64,000 bases of DNA from Bryopsis sp. KO-2023 (lineage: Eukaryota > Chlorophyta > Ulvophyceae > Bryopsidales > Bryopsidaceae), in the NCBI GenBank assembly GCA_030272585.1, contig BSYQ01000008.1:5456001-5520000 (forward strand). Reading direction: 5' to 3'. Every line of letters begins with the position of its first letter. The stretch's first letter is position 1. The position numbers and the translations under genes are program-made. Shown piece by piece: positions 23,391 to 34,100 of this stretch. The notes under the pieces were generated by a model. That model saw nothing but the letters and a program-made list of their open reading frames with translations. It was not told where the DNA came from and made no database searches.

Positions 23391-25712
23391 CTAAATCAAA
23401 TCCAGATTATCCCGCAGCATGGTCAGATCCCGTACCTTACTGTGTTCAATCAGTCGTCGGCGTTTATTGAGTTGATGGCCGTTGACACTGAACATCCGTT
23501 CCACCGAGGCACTGGAGGCAGGTACGCACAAATATTCTGCTGCCAGAACTGCAACATTCGGATACAGAGCCTGATTTATTCTCCACCATTCCAGACCTGA
23601 ACCTGGAACGCTTGTCAAGGGGGTTGCCCTCATCCCACAGTACCGGTGCCACTCATCCGTTACAGTACCGTACTGGTCAGCAGCAGGATCCACAGATGTG
23701 AGCCAATCATACTTGGGTCTCGCCCCTTTCTTGTTGGAGCCCTCGTCACTTCCACAACCCCCTGATCCACCCTCTTGCCCATGTCTTCCTTTGATATCTT
23801 GAACCAGTTTCTCACACTCCTTGAACACATCAGCAATCCACAAATCGCTCCGAGACCACTCTGATTTTAAATACTGGAACCCATCTGATCCCCACAGATA
23901 CTGGGTGATAACAGGATCATCCAATCGCAATCGTGACGGATCCAGCTGTTGCATACAGCCCACGGCACGGAGCCAATTGGGATCGTCAAACTGTTCGTCC
24001 ATACAGGATCTGATACTGATTCTGAACAAGTCTAGTTCCAGATCATCAATGCGCATTTCATCGATGTGTTGACTGATCCTGGCCATGACCATCAGAACCA
24101 GCGAGCACGTCACAGTTTTTTCCGCCTCCATCCGTTTGGTTGCCTCCTTGTATGGCCTCAGAATCGAATGCAGCACCCTGAGCTGTTCCCATTGTTCTTC
24201 CGTCACCTGATACTGATCCGGTAATGTTTGTGACAATTCCTGCACGTCCTCCTTCAGGATCAGGAACCGATGGATCATGTACCACGTGCTGTTCCACCTG
24301 GTTTCAACAGGCAGGGTCAGTCTCAGAACCCGCTGCGATTTCCTGACCGGACCTGGACAGTCTTCTTCTTCTTCCACATCGTCTCCATCATCAGGACATG
24401 TGTCTTCATCAGATGAGTATATGGGGGGGGCATCCTCGTCCTCCTGAACCGGATTCTGATCCATACTTGCAGCCTGCCCCTGATTCTGACTGCCACCCGG
24501 GTTCTGACCCTGCCCCTGAGCTGTAGTGACACCCTCATTCTGACCCTCACTGCTCACATTGTGGCTGGCTTCACTTCTCATCTCAGCTTCTGTTGCACGT
24601 GTGATCTCGAGAATATCCTGCTCAGCCTGCTCCCTGTCCAACCGCGCCAACTGAATAGCCTTGAATGTTTCCCATTGTGTTGCGGAGCCCATGATATGCA
24701 CACAGAGCCGGTGTACCGTACTGATCAGGTCATCCAACGGAGCAGATATGTTTTTGAGAGCTTTTCTGACCCCGAGGTTGATTCTGTGGGTTCCGCATCC
24801 GTGCCAGTCATACAGTTCCGCCCGCTCACACGCAGCTCCCATCCTGGCCTCATGATCAGTTACTATACTGGCCCTGTACCCGGTAAGGTTATACTCAATC
24901 CGAATCTGATCCATTTTTTTCCTTATATCATCAGCGTCACAATTCCCCTTCAGATCCCAGGTACCCAAACTGATCCGCTTCAGTTGAAACAGATCCTGAT
25001 CAGTATCTCTGTGAATATACACGGCGCCCATGGCAAACCAGTGGTTGGGGCTCTGTGACCAGCCGTCTGCAACAAAACAGGGTCTGAATCTGGCCAAGTT
25101 TTCATCCCTGATCTGTTTCCTGAGGGCCTCGGCTGCCACCCCGACCTGGTGAGAGATTGTCTTTGCACTCAGAGGCGGTGCTGATGCATTCAGAGAGGTG
25201 CACATGGCCCTGAATTGCACATCCTCCACTGCTCTGAACGGTGCTCCGGTGCTGACCACGAACTTCATGACCTGATGCCGATATTTCTTGTACTCCCGGC
25301 TCTGGCTGCTCCATTTCGACACGAAAGGCAATGTTCTTTGAGTCCCAAACGATGCCATCCGGTGCCCCCCATTCTGAATCTGATTAAGCTGTTCCCGAAA
25401 CCCCATCTGAACTGCAAACCGCATTTGTTCCCTCGTGCCCAGGCCATGCTTTCTGGCATGGCCCACCAATGGGGTCCGCCCACCCTTTTTAAACACCAAC
25501 CGAGCTGAACAGATCCTACAGGTCACGATCGGTTTCTCCAGCTCATCAACAAAAACCTCCATTTTTCCCTCAGCATCATGTACAAAAAGGGCATCCACCC
25601 ACTTGCTGCTCCGGACCGGGTTGGGCACACCTGTCTGTGCTGAACTGTGGGATGGAACATCAACTGCAGGGCAGCCACAAGTTGGCCAAAACACTGTCAC
25701 TGTTTGTAGCAC
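23391..25712 (-). CDS. hAT transposase
   Basis: Intact frame of 773 codons. It opens at a GTG; the first ATG inside is at 25562. A BED-type zinc finger (TCRICSARLVF, then GHARKHG) lies near residues 65-95. The RNase H-like core shows VADGWS (first Asp), IVTDHEARM (second Asp) and GCGTHRINL. A Glu/Asp-rich insertion follows around residues 400-455. The C-terminus carries the hAT dimerisation block (AAEYLCVPASSASVERMFS, then LNKRRRLI). It would cut and paste this element. An upstream frame with ATG at 26006 may be a 5' exon joined by an acceptor CCTGCAG near 25680, which would replace the first residues. No internal disruption is seen, so the element may be autonomous. Confidence 0.92.
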   Translation of the reverse strand: MLQTVTVFWPTCGCPAVDVPSHSSAQTGVPNPVRSSKWVDALFVHDAEGKMEVFVDELEKPIVTCRICSARLVFKKGGRTPLVGHARKHGLGTREQMRFAVQMGFREQLNQIQNGGHRMASFGTQRTLPFVSKWSSQSREYKKYRHQVMKFVVSTGAPFRAVEDVQFRAMCTSLNASAPPLSAKTISHQVGVAAEALRKQIRDENLARFRPCFVADGWSQSPNHWFAMGAVYIHRDTDQDLFQLKRISLGTWDLKGNCDADDIRKKMDQIRIEYNLTGYRASIVTDHEARMGAACERAELYDWHGCGTHRINLGVRKALKNISAPLDDLISTVHRLCVHIMGSATQWETFKAIQLARLDREQAEQDILEITRATEAEMRSEASHNVSSEGQNEGVTTAQGQGQNPGGSQNQGQAASMDQNPVQEDEDAPPIYSSDEDTCPDDGDDVEEEEDCPGPVRKSQRVLRLTLPVETRWNSTWYMIHRFLILKEDVQELSQTLPDQYQVTEEQWEQLRVLHSILRPYKEATKRMEAEKTVTCSLVLMVMARISQHIDEMRIDDLELDLFRISIRSCMDEQFDDPNWLRAVGCMQQLDPSRLRLDDPVITQYLWGSDGFQYLKSEWSRSDLWIADVFKECEKLVQDIKGRHGQEGGSGGCGSDEGSNKKGARPKYDWLTSVDPAADQYGTVTDEWHRYCGMRATPLTSVPGSGLEWWRINQALYPNVAVLAAEYLCVPASSASVERMFSVNGHQLNKRRRLIEHSKVRDLTMLRDNLDLI

Positions 25713-26059
25713 CTTTCAAATGAAAACTATTTTCACACTTTCTAGGGACAGGCCCAACCCCCTGCTCAGTGACGGTTTGTTGCTGCGCTCACCGGTGGCT
25801 GATAGTTGCCCTGCTCCAGTACGGCTTCCAGTTCCAATTCCAGCCGATGGCGTAGATCCTTCTGGTGCTCGGCGTGGGTTAACTGAATCTGAGCTCCGCC
25901 GCTGCTGGGTCTGTCGAGATAGTACTGGCCCCCTTACGTCTGCGTTCGGGGGGGGTATTGTACGGTGCAGAAATCGCGGTTGCTGTTTTTTACGGTTTCC
26001 ACGCATCTTCACGGAAAAGCACGGAAAAAAGACGGTTTCAGGTTCTCATACACCGACGA

Positions 26060-26408
26060 ACGATCCCGGGTGTGAACAACTGAACCAGATTTGATCGTGA
26101 TCGATGATCGGATCGGCGCCGATCATGATCGGCGCCGATCCGATTTTACCGGACAGAAACCGTTTAAGTCGGCAAACGCCGACCCCGACCCCGATCCGAT
26201 CTGGTTTTGAAGCAGGAACTGGACAGTCGGCCGTTATTTATCGGAACAGTCGGGCCGACAAAGTATAGTCGGGCCGATCAGATCGGCCCATCGACTAAGT
26301 CGGAACGATTATGTCGGAGGTCGGCAATATCGGATCTGTCTGGGACCGACGTTTATCGGTTATCGGGAAAGTCGGACGCCGACATATCGGTGTCGGATCC
26401 ATAGTATG
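26060..26408. repeat. Right subterminal motif array of the hAT
   Basis: Contains two adjacent perfect palindromes GATCGGCGCCGATC near 26112-26140 and many GTCGG/CCGAC words, mirroring the left end. Confidence 0.7.
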
Positions 26409-26416
26409 GCTGTAGG
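26409..26416. repeat. 8-bp target site duplication GCTGTAGG, right copy
   Basis: Exact match to 19546-19553. Confidence 0.93.
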
Positions 26417-29369
26417 TCGTCAGTGAAGACGTCAGGAAACTTTGATGTCCAGTGCTGGAGTAGGGAGGCATCCTCAGGGGGGTTCATTCCATTTGTTTGC
26501 TCTGCTTTGTCCAGTTTGTCTTGTGTTTTGTTCCTCCCTGTTCCCGACTTTTCCTTTGTCTGTCCACAGGTGTCCTTATCCATTCGCAAGGGGAGCTGAG
26601 CAGCTTCTGGAGTTGGAGGTGGAATTGCAGGCACATTCAGGTTTGCCTTTGAACTCCCTCCGTGTCCTCCCAGAAATGCTGCAGCATGTGGATGTTGTCC
26701 AACTGGATCTGCAGTAAAGTCTTCTTGTGTGTCCCTTCCAGAACTGATCAGAGAGCTTCCAGGGAAGATCCCCCGAGAAAGCTGTAAACTGCCACCTGTG
26801 TGAGGAATGGTTGGAGCTGAAGAAGGAAAGGGAGTTCCCTGGAAGGTGAGTTCCGAAAATCCAGAATTTGTCTTCAAAACTCCAGGAGCTGCAGAAGGTA
26901 CCTCTGCTGCTTCCTTTCCAGAATTGAATCGAGTGTTTTCAGAAGAGGTCCCCAGCGAAGGCTGTAAACTGCCATCCATGTGGGGAGTCGTTGGAGCTGA
27001 AGGAGGAGAGGGAACTCCCTGAAAGGTGAATTCCGATAATCCAAGATTTCCTTGCAACTCTCCAACTGATTTTTCTGAAACAGTTCTTACTGTATCCTGA
27101 TGTGACTCCATTTCGTATGCCAGCACATGAACCAGTGGCTGATGTGTAGAAATATCATCTTTTGACCTTGTTGCTCCATGTGTATCCTTTGATGTGTCAG
27201 GTGTGCATTCCAAGATTGCAGGAAGAGTTGGTGTAGCTGCCCAACATCCTGTATCCAAGCATGACCCAAGCAATCGTGCATAAGAGGAGGAGCCAAGGTC
27301 TGAAGGAGGATTCACCTCAGAGGGGGCTGATGAGCTGTGGGTAAGTGGTGGTGCTGAAACTGTCCCATAAGCCAATGCACTTTTACAACCACCTTCCCCT
27401 TCAAAACATTCCTTTTCCAAATCTGAAATAGGGACATCCCACTCGTTTTGTTTTGTATCCAGAGGAGTGGGATGTTCCAACTGATGCTCAACCATGCACA
27501 AATTCTCTTCGCTGATCCATGACAATCTCGCATTCTTCTTCAGAAGGACTGCTGCTAAGCAGAGTTTGCCTGTGAGCATGCGACTCTCATTGCTCATATT
27601 GTGTAATTTGACTCTGACTGCTCCATTTCCTCCCAATGTGATTGTGTGAAACACATTTATGATTTGACCTATAGGTAGCACCCCGCAGATGCCCTCTCCC
27701 GTGATACGGAAAGGAGGAATGACCGTCTTGGACATCCGAGGGCCCAGGACAACCGAGCCGCCCAGAGGTATGTACATGCGCCCTTGAGAAATGCGAAGTC
27801 GTTTGGCTTGAGTGCGTTTGTTTGCTGCCGTGTACACCGTGACCAGTGGCTGGGATCGAAAAGGGTTGGTTGTGTCGCTTGCAGGTTTCTCTCCTTCTGA
27901 CTTCGCAACTCCTTTCGCCATGGTCTCCTGTTCCGACTTCGTGGTCTCCTTGGACTTGACTTCTGCTGCCGTGTTCTCCTGTTCCACCCTCGTGATCTCT
28001 TCCTCCATATCCTGCGGTGGGACTTCTTGTTCTGCTGGCTCCTGTACCGATGCCAGCTCCTCGAGTGGAGCATCGGGGTTGTTTTCGGTCATAGTAGTAT
28101 CGACAGAAATAGAGGAAGAGGGGTCAGAATCGATAGGGTTAGTCGAAATAATAGATCCCGTGGCCTCCTCTGCGTCCTGGCCAGACGTCTGTGTACTGTC
28201 TCCGTCTCCGTCTCCTTCTCCATCACCCTCTCCATCACACAGCGTAACAGTCGATACCTCCCCTCCACTTCCAAAGTGTTCAGCTTGAGGAGGTTCCACC
28301 ATAGGTGGGTAAAGGGCCGGAAAAGGCAGATCGGCTTCGGCGATGGGTGGTGCACTTGCCGCTGGGTGAGTGACCACGTGACAAGCCACCGTTTTCCCGT
28401 CCACACTTCGTAAGCACTCTTTTAAACAATCCACGCTCAATTGCCTATGGCTCAGGAAAGGCATACCCAGTATTATCTGACGGGCTGAAGCAGCCACGAC
28501 GAAGGACTCTCTACTTTCCCAAGGTCCAACCGCTATCGCCATGGGTATTACGCCGACGACTTTTTCTTTCGCTCCATTGAACCCAGACAACTCGGAAAGT
28601 GTTGACGGCTGGATTCCAAGACCATTCCGCTTAGCGTATGCCAAAGGTAACACGTTCACAGTCGACCCTGAGTCGACGAGTACGTCGTGAAGCTTGGGAT
28701 CCTCCCCAAGTCTTATTCTTACGCGGAGTTGCTTGTAGGTAATGGGTCCGCTGTTCCCGTTGGCTGTGTTGGGGTTCGATTCCTCTTGGGAACTCATCTC
28801 AGCAGACGAAACCGGTGGTGTAGTCGTGTTGAGGAGGGTGCAAAGTCGGCGCACTAGCTCCATGTCTTCCTGACTTAGCCCACGTCGGTTTCCTCCTTTC
28901 GCTCGAAAGTCTTTTCCTCCATGCTTATGTTCCGCCGCCCACACGCTAGGTGAGCGTTTGTTTCGCCAGTCCGACAGAGTCCTCCACAGCACTTTCGCCA
29001 CTTTCAGGGAGTAAGACGCCAGCATACTCGTTGTGAGTCCCAATCCGAGTAAACCCAAGTCTGCTGATCTATGCTTCAGCCGAGCTGTCAACAACCGTAT
29101 TTTTTCCACCGTCTGTAGAAATTCAAGTGAGAATAACGGAGGTTCCTCCTTTCGTGCTCTTCGTCTCCGACGTTCCCAAACTAAGCTCTGGGCCGCTTCT
29201 AGTATAAGCGAGACCTTTTCCTTATCTTCTTTTGTCTCGTGACCCAGGCTCTCATACTCCTCAACCAGTTTCTGAATGGCCGCGACTTTTTCAGAAACAG
29301 CGGGTGTTTTCCATACAAGAGGATACGCCGAGGCTTGGCCTAAGGCGGATATCAGAAGCAGTGATAACA

Positions 29370-29384
29370 CTAGCTCCGAAACCA
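29370..29384 (-). promoter_or_regulatory. Primer binding site, initiator-Met tRNA type
   Basis: Directly after the 5' LTR the minus strand reads TGGTTTCGGAGCTAG. The common initiator-Met tRNA primer site of plant retroelements is TGGTATCAGAGC, so 10 of 12 positions agree. The site overlaps the first codons of the polyprotein. Confidence 0.7.
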
Positions 29385-29555
29385 TGTTAATATCGCAAAC
29401 CTTAGCCTTGTTTCGAACAAGTGTTTTTCTTACAGAAAATTGTTCTCGGACACAATCCTACTTTCCAAACTTATACTTCAAGATCTCTCCTCTCATCAAC
29501 TAATTTAGTTCACATCTACAGAAATTAAGGCTACTCTGAAATCCAATTCCCAACA
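29385..29555 (-). repeat. 5' LTR (171 bp)
   Basis: Same as 16937-17107. On the minus strand it must contain the promoter, and its last base is the first base of the polyprotein ATG. Confidence 0.93.
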
Positions 29556-31175
29556 GATGGAGAAAAAAAAGCAAGTAGAAAAATAAGATGAAACAACTAG
29601 GTAGACGTGCCGTGGCGATCATCTGCTATCGACCCAGCGTTGAAATTCTGCAGTCAGAATTTGTGTTCATCATGATGGCTGGAAGTGCTCCAATACCGCA
29701 GCAGAAAGCTGTGAACGCGATTGAATTTGTTTTTTTATATTTTTCTGGAGGGCTAGGCAATGTCAGGATCTGGAGGGGTTTGTCGATTGCTCGTAGAGGT
29801 CCCAGTGTTTTTCTTTTTTGATTTCATGTGTTTTACCCTTTTTCTAGTTTCGTAGTTATGCTTTTCGGTAAAAAAAATCCTACCGCAATCTTTCGTAGAT
29901 ATTCTTTTGAGGGGTCGGGGCTGGAGATAAACATCAACAACAGAGGTGAAACTTATTTCTGAATTTCTGGGGCTTAAAAAAAAAAAAAGAAAATCAACCA
30001 AAAAAAAGCAAGAAGAAAAAAAAAAGACGCACAATGAGGTGCAATTTTGAAGAATTTTTTTGCGAAGTGGGGGGATTACCCGAAGAGGTCACCCCCTCGG
30101 GCGAAAACATAGAAAGACTGTATATTGGAAATTTGATGGTTATGGCGTGAACGAGGAATCGGGATGTAAGCCTAGGGCTTCATTTTTTCTTCATTTTTTG
30201 ATTGAAGATCAGCAGTGACTGCTGGGGAACTATCCATAGGCATTTCTGTATTTCTTTGTTTCGAGAATCCATCGAGTTTGAAGTCAACTTTCACTGTTGA
30301 GCATCAGCCATTCCGACGGATCGATCAGCCAAGGATGGGTAGTGTGGGAAGACATTCGATTTTCCTTGCTGTTTCATATCCACAACGAATTATTGCACGC
30401 AAGCTTTTCACGGTAGGACTTGTCCCCCCGTTTCCCCCTCCAAACGTCTACTACAATGCTACATCCAGCAATCAGTTCGTTCGTCTTTTCAGAAATTCCG
30501 CAACGCAACAAGAACCCATGGACACTGGGGGCGAAACGCGGTTCGCTCAAAGACCACCACTGTGTGGTTCGAATCGTTTTGATTCGTTCCCAACGCGAGA
30601 AAAAAGTAAAAAAAGAAAACCTGTTATCGCGTGCTGGGACAAAGCCGTCGCGCAAACACAATCCAATCGCAGTATGAGCTCGCTCACAACATCGCCCCTT
30701 GGCAATCCCAAATCAACGATCCCAAATTCAACCTTACCTCGTTTCTCCTCGCCGTTCCCACGTGATGAGGAAAGGGACGGGGCAGGTTTCCATCAGTGGG
30801 ATTGGCCAGGCAGGGCATGCGCGTTGGGTTGATGCCAAAACATTGATGTAAACCGTTGTTGAGACGGTGTCATGATTCATAAAGGGCACCAAACCGCATC
30901 AAATCCTTCGGGGTCCGCCGGAAAGATGGCGTAGATTGGCAAATTGCGGGGGAAATGGTTGCCAGCTTCTCGCACGGAGTGGTGTGACGGGCTCGGTTAA
31001 AGAACCCGATTCTGTTGTGGGTCGTTGACCGCTACTTAACCATCGCTTTCCCCATCGTTCCACAAAAGGATCCAACACAGAAAGAATTCCGCTTGCTTCA
31101 CTACACAGCCATATTGTTAACGGAAGAAAACAGGAAAGGGAGACGCACGTGAGAAAAAGAAGGTGAAAAGCGACG
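29556..31175. other. Spacer between LTR element and PPDK
   Basis: 1.6 kb. The plus-strand open frame 30215-30832 lacks a convincing start or domains. The last few hundred bases should include the PPDK promoter and 5' UTR. I see no gene. Confidence 0.5.
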
Positions 31176-34100
31176 ATGCAGAGCGCCACTCGCTTCAGCA
31201 ACAGAGTGTCCGCCACCCATCTGCCCAGGAGGGTGGCTGTAAGGGCCAGCAACAAGGGCTTCGGAAGAGTCCGTCTGGCGAAAACGAGCTTCATCGGGTC
31301 AAGGGTTTTTCCAGCAGCGCCCGCTCGGCGAGTTGTCGCTCCGACATCGTTCCCCGGCGTGGTTGCCGTCGCTGCCCCCGAGAAATCCACCGAGACCGCC
31401 ACAAAGGTTAGCTGAGCTTTCGCGTCGCGCGCAGTTGCGTCGCGCGGTGGTTCTCGGTCATTAACTCGTTTTGGGGTTCTTTTGCGATGGAACGTTGTTG
31501 GTGGTGAGAAATTGACGGAGGTTTGACCGGGTCGTCGGGAGTCTTTCGGAAAGTCAAGCTGATGGGAGCCGCTCACTGACGCTTTCATCAAATTTGCAGA
31601 GAGTGTACGTCTTTGGGAAGAGCAAGAAGGAGGGCGATGCGTCCATGAAACAGCTGGTGCGTCCGCGATCGATAACCTGCCCTTTTCTGCATATCTGGAA
31701 ACCGTTCGTGGCCGATAGTGAGCGTTCTGTGCGTTTGTTCCTTGCAGTTGGGAGGGAAGGGAGCCAATCTGGCCGAGATGTGTGCGATCGGACTTGCCGT
31801 GCCCCCCGGCTTCACCATCACTACTGAGACTTGCGCGGAGTTCCACCAGACCGGTATGATTGGTTTTCTTGTCGCTGAAGCTAAAGCGCTGCTCGTCCAA
31901 CTTGCTCGAACGCACCATTGGGTTCTCGCGCCCACGTCAACCTATCGTTTTTTTTGACGCTTAATGGGTCAGACAATAGGCGTCAACGCGCAACGACACC
32001 GGACGTCGGGCTAGTGGCCCTGCATCTTCGATCAGCAACTCACGTTTTTGTTTGGTTGTGCGCCATCCAGGAAAAGACTTGCCGCAAGGATGCTGGGAAG
32101 AGATCCTGTCCGCACTCGCTGATGTCGAGGCCGAAATGGGATGCAAGCTCGGCGATGGGACAAACCCTCTTCTTCTTTCCGTGCGATCGGGCGCTGCGGT
32201 CAGTTCCCCCATCTCGATCTGCCGTTCAAACCTCATAGGAGGACGTGCGCTCGTTTGTTCGTCCGTTCGACCTTGGTTGCTCTGGTGACGTTTTCGTCAA
32301 TCGTTGTCTCGCATAGGTTTCCATGCCAGGAATGATGGACACCGTTTTGAACCTGGGATTGAACGACACCGTGGTGGAGGGACTCGCCAGCAAAGCAGGC
32401 GAGCGATTCGCCTTCGACGCCTACAGACGTTTCTTGGACATGTTCGGCAACGTCGTGATGGGCGTCTCGCACAGCTTATTCGAAGAGCAGCTTGAAGGCC
32501 TCAAGGTGTGCGCACGTCTACCTGTTTCCGAACTCATCCCCACGTTCAGCACTTGTTGGGGCTTTTTTTTATTTATGGAATCGGTGTTTTCACCAGGGCA
32601 TACCATAGCGTCATAAAAATAGGAACTGGCCCCTGGAGATTTTCTTAAAATAGAATTCGGACATGTATAATTTTACCTTGGATTGACTGTGCACAGAGGG
32701 AAGTGGGTGTTGAGCTGGACAATGACCTGACTGCCGAAAATTTGAGGGAGCTGGTGAAGAGGTACAAGAAAGTGTACGAAACCCAAGGCATCAGTTTCCC
32801 AGATGACCCCCTGGCCCAGCTCAGGGCATCCGTGTACGCAGTCTTCGATTCATGGCAATCCGAACGTAAGTATCAAGTTTTCTCCGTTTTCTGAAATTGA
32901 TTATAATTTTGCAGTTATAAACTCATCCTCTGCGCTTGTTTGGTCGGGCAAAATAAAATAAAAACAATAAAAAATAAAAAAACATTTCTTCAGTCCGATT
33001 TACGGAGCGAGGTGGTGTTTGTATGAAGCAGGAAATGTGACTGATCAGGCAACAGCATTGATCAATCGATTTAGATCGGAAATCAAGAAATCTGTGTACA
33101 TTTTTTTCTTTCAACGGCCTTATCAATGAGTTCCTTTTCCTTGTCTTGTATAGAAAGGTTTTCCTCTTTTGGCTGGATCCCCCCCCCCCCCCTTCTTCCT
33201 TTTTTGACTCTTTTTCTTTTCCTCATGTCAAAATCCTCCCAGGTGCCAATGTTTATCGCTCCGTAAACCAAATCACTGGCCTCACTGGAACCGCCGTAAA
33301 CGTCCAAACGATGGCTTTCGGAAACATGGGTGACACGTCAGCCACCGGGGTGCTTTTCACCAGGGACCCCTCCAACGGAACCAATGAATTGTACGGAGAG
33401 TACTTGATCAATGCCCAGGGTGAGGATGTGGTTGCCGGAATCCGGACACCCCTTCCAATCGCACAAATGGCCACCGACATGCCGAAATCGCACCAGGAGC
33501 TTCTTGATAATTGTGCCATCCTGGAAAGACACTACAAAGAAATGCAGGTGGGGTTCGTTCTCTGAGATGGTAGAAGGTTGAGACGTCTATGTATGATTTA
33601 AAAATGATCATGGAGTGTGGTTCCTTTTCGGTCTTTTTTTTCCCAATGGATTTCTCAGCTTTTCGGCTGTTTTTTTAGCCCAACGGATTTCTTGGCTTTT
33701 CGGCTGTTTTTGAGCCCAACAGATTTCTCGGCTTTTCGGCTGTTTTTTCCCCTAAATGAATTTTTCTGTTTTTTCCCCTCAGGACATCGAATTCACCATC
33801 CAGGAAGGGAAGCTTTTCATGTTGCAGTGCCGAAGCGGAAAGAGGACCGGAATGGCTGCCGTCAAAATCGCAGTCGAAATGGTGAACGAAGGGCTGATCA
33901 CTCCCGAAGAGGCCATCTTGAAAGTGGAGGCCAGCCATTTGGATCAACTCCTCCATCCACAGTTCGAAGATGAGGAAGCCTACAAAGACCAAGTTATCGG
34001 TACCGGTCTGCCAGCATCCCCTGGTGCTTCTATCGGACAGGTGAGTGGTGAAAAAAAAAGCCTGAGTTTTTTTTTAGTGATAAGAAATCTGGTTTTTAGA

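Larger units (their letters stand above)
19554..26408. mobile_element. hAT-superfamily DNA transposon, 6855 bp, apparently complete
   Basis: The left end reads CATACTAGGGAT and the reverse complement of the right end reads CATACTATGGAT, an imperfect terminal inverted repeat. Exact 8-bp GCTGTAGG duplications flank it. Both ends are packed with GATCGG/CCGATC and GTCGG/CCGAC words. Inside are two convergent genes: an unknown spliced gene (+, 20257-22271) and the transposase (-, 23391-25712). Between them lie two blocks of tandem repeats. The host element's reading frame is restored exactly when the hAT and one duplication are ignored, which fixes both boundaries. Confidence 0.93.
26409..29385 (-). 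pseudogene. Gag-protease half of the LTR element, interrupted by the hAT
   Basis: About 992 residues open from the ATG at 29385, whose A is the last base of the 5' LTR. Residues 1-20 (MVSELVLSLLLISALGQASA) look like a cleavable signal peptide. An Arg/Lys block (ERRRRRARK) lies near residue 75 and a hydrophobic helix (LGLLGLGLTTSMLASYSL) near 110-127. A retropepsin motif VLVDSGSTVNVLP has its catalytic Asp at residue 238, with ILGMPF about 70 residues later. A long Ser/Pro/Thr/Glu-rich region follows, then WTSKFPDVFTDDL, the usual lead-in to RT. There is no CCHC zinc knuckle, unusual for gag. The frame runs into the hAT and stops at 26353. No other defect is visible. Confidence 0.85.
16937..29555 (-). 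mobile_element. LTR retrotransposon with retrovirus-like RT, split by a hAT insertion
   Basis: Two 171-bp direct repeats (16937-17107 and 29385-29555), identical as far as I can read, start TG and end CA. They are flanked by a 4-bp duplication GATG (16933-16936 and 29556-29559). The body is on the minus strand: gag/protease from 29385 leftward, then RT, RNase H and integrase ending at 17195. Without the 6855-bp hAT and one copy of its target duplication, the element is 5756 bp and the two coding halves lie in one frame, so it carried a single polyprotein. Identical LTRs indicate a recent insertion, and the hAT jumped in later. Confidence 0.93.

Noticed and set aside
30215..30832. 205-codon plus-strand ORF upstream of PPDK
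   Set aside because: No ATG at the start, no domain, and composition like the surrounding spacer.
30899..31918. 339-codon minus-strand ORF over the PPDK 5' exons
   Set aside because: It is antisense to exons 1-3 and their introns of a well-supported gene, and it has no domain.
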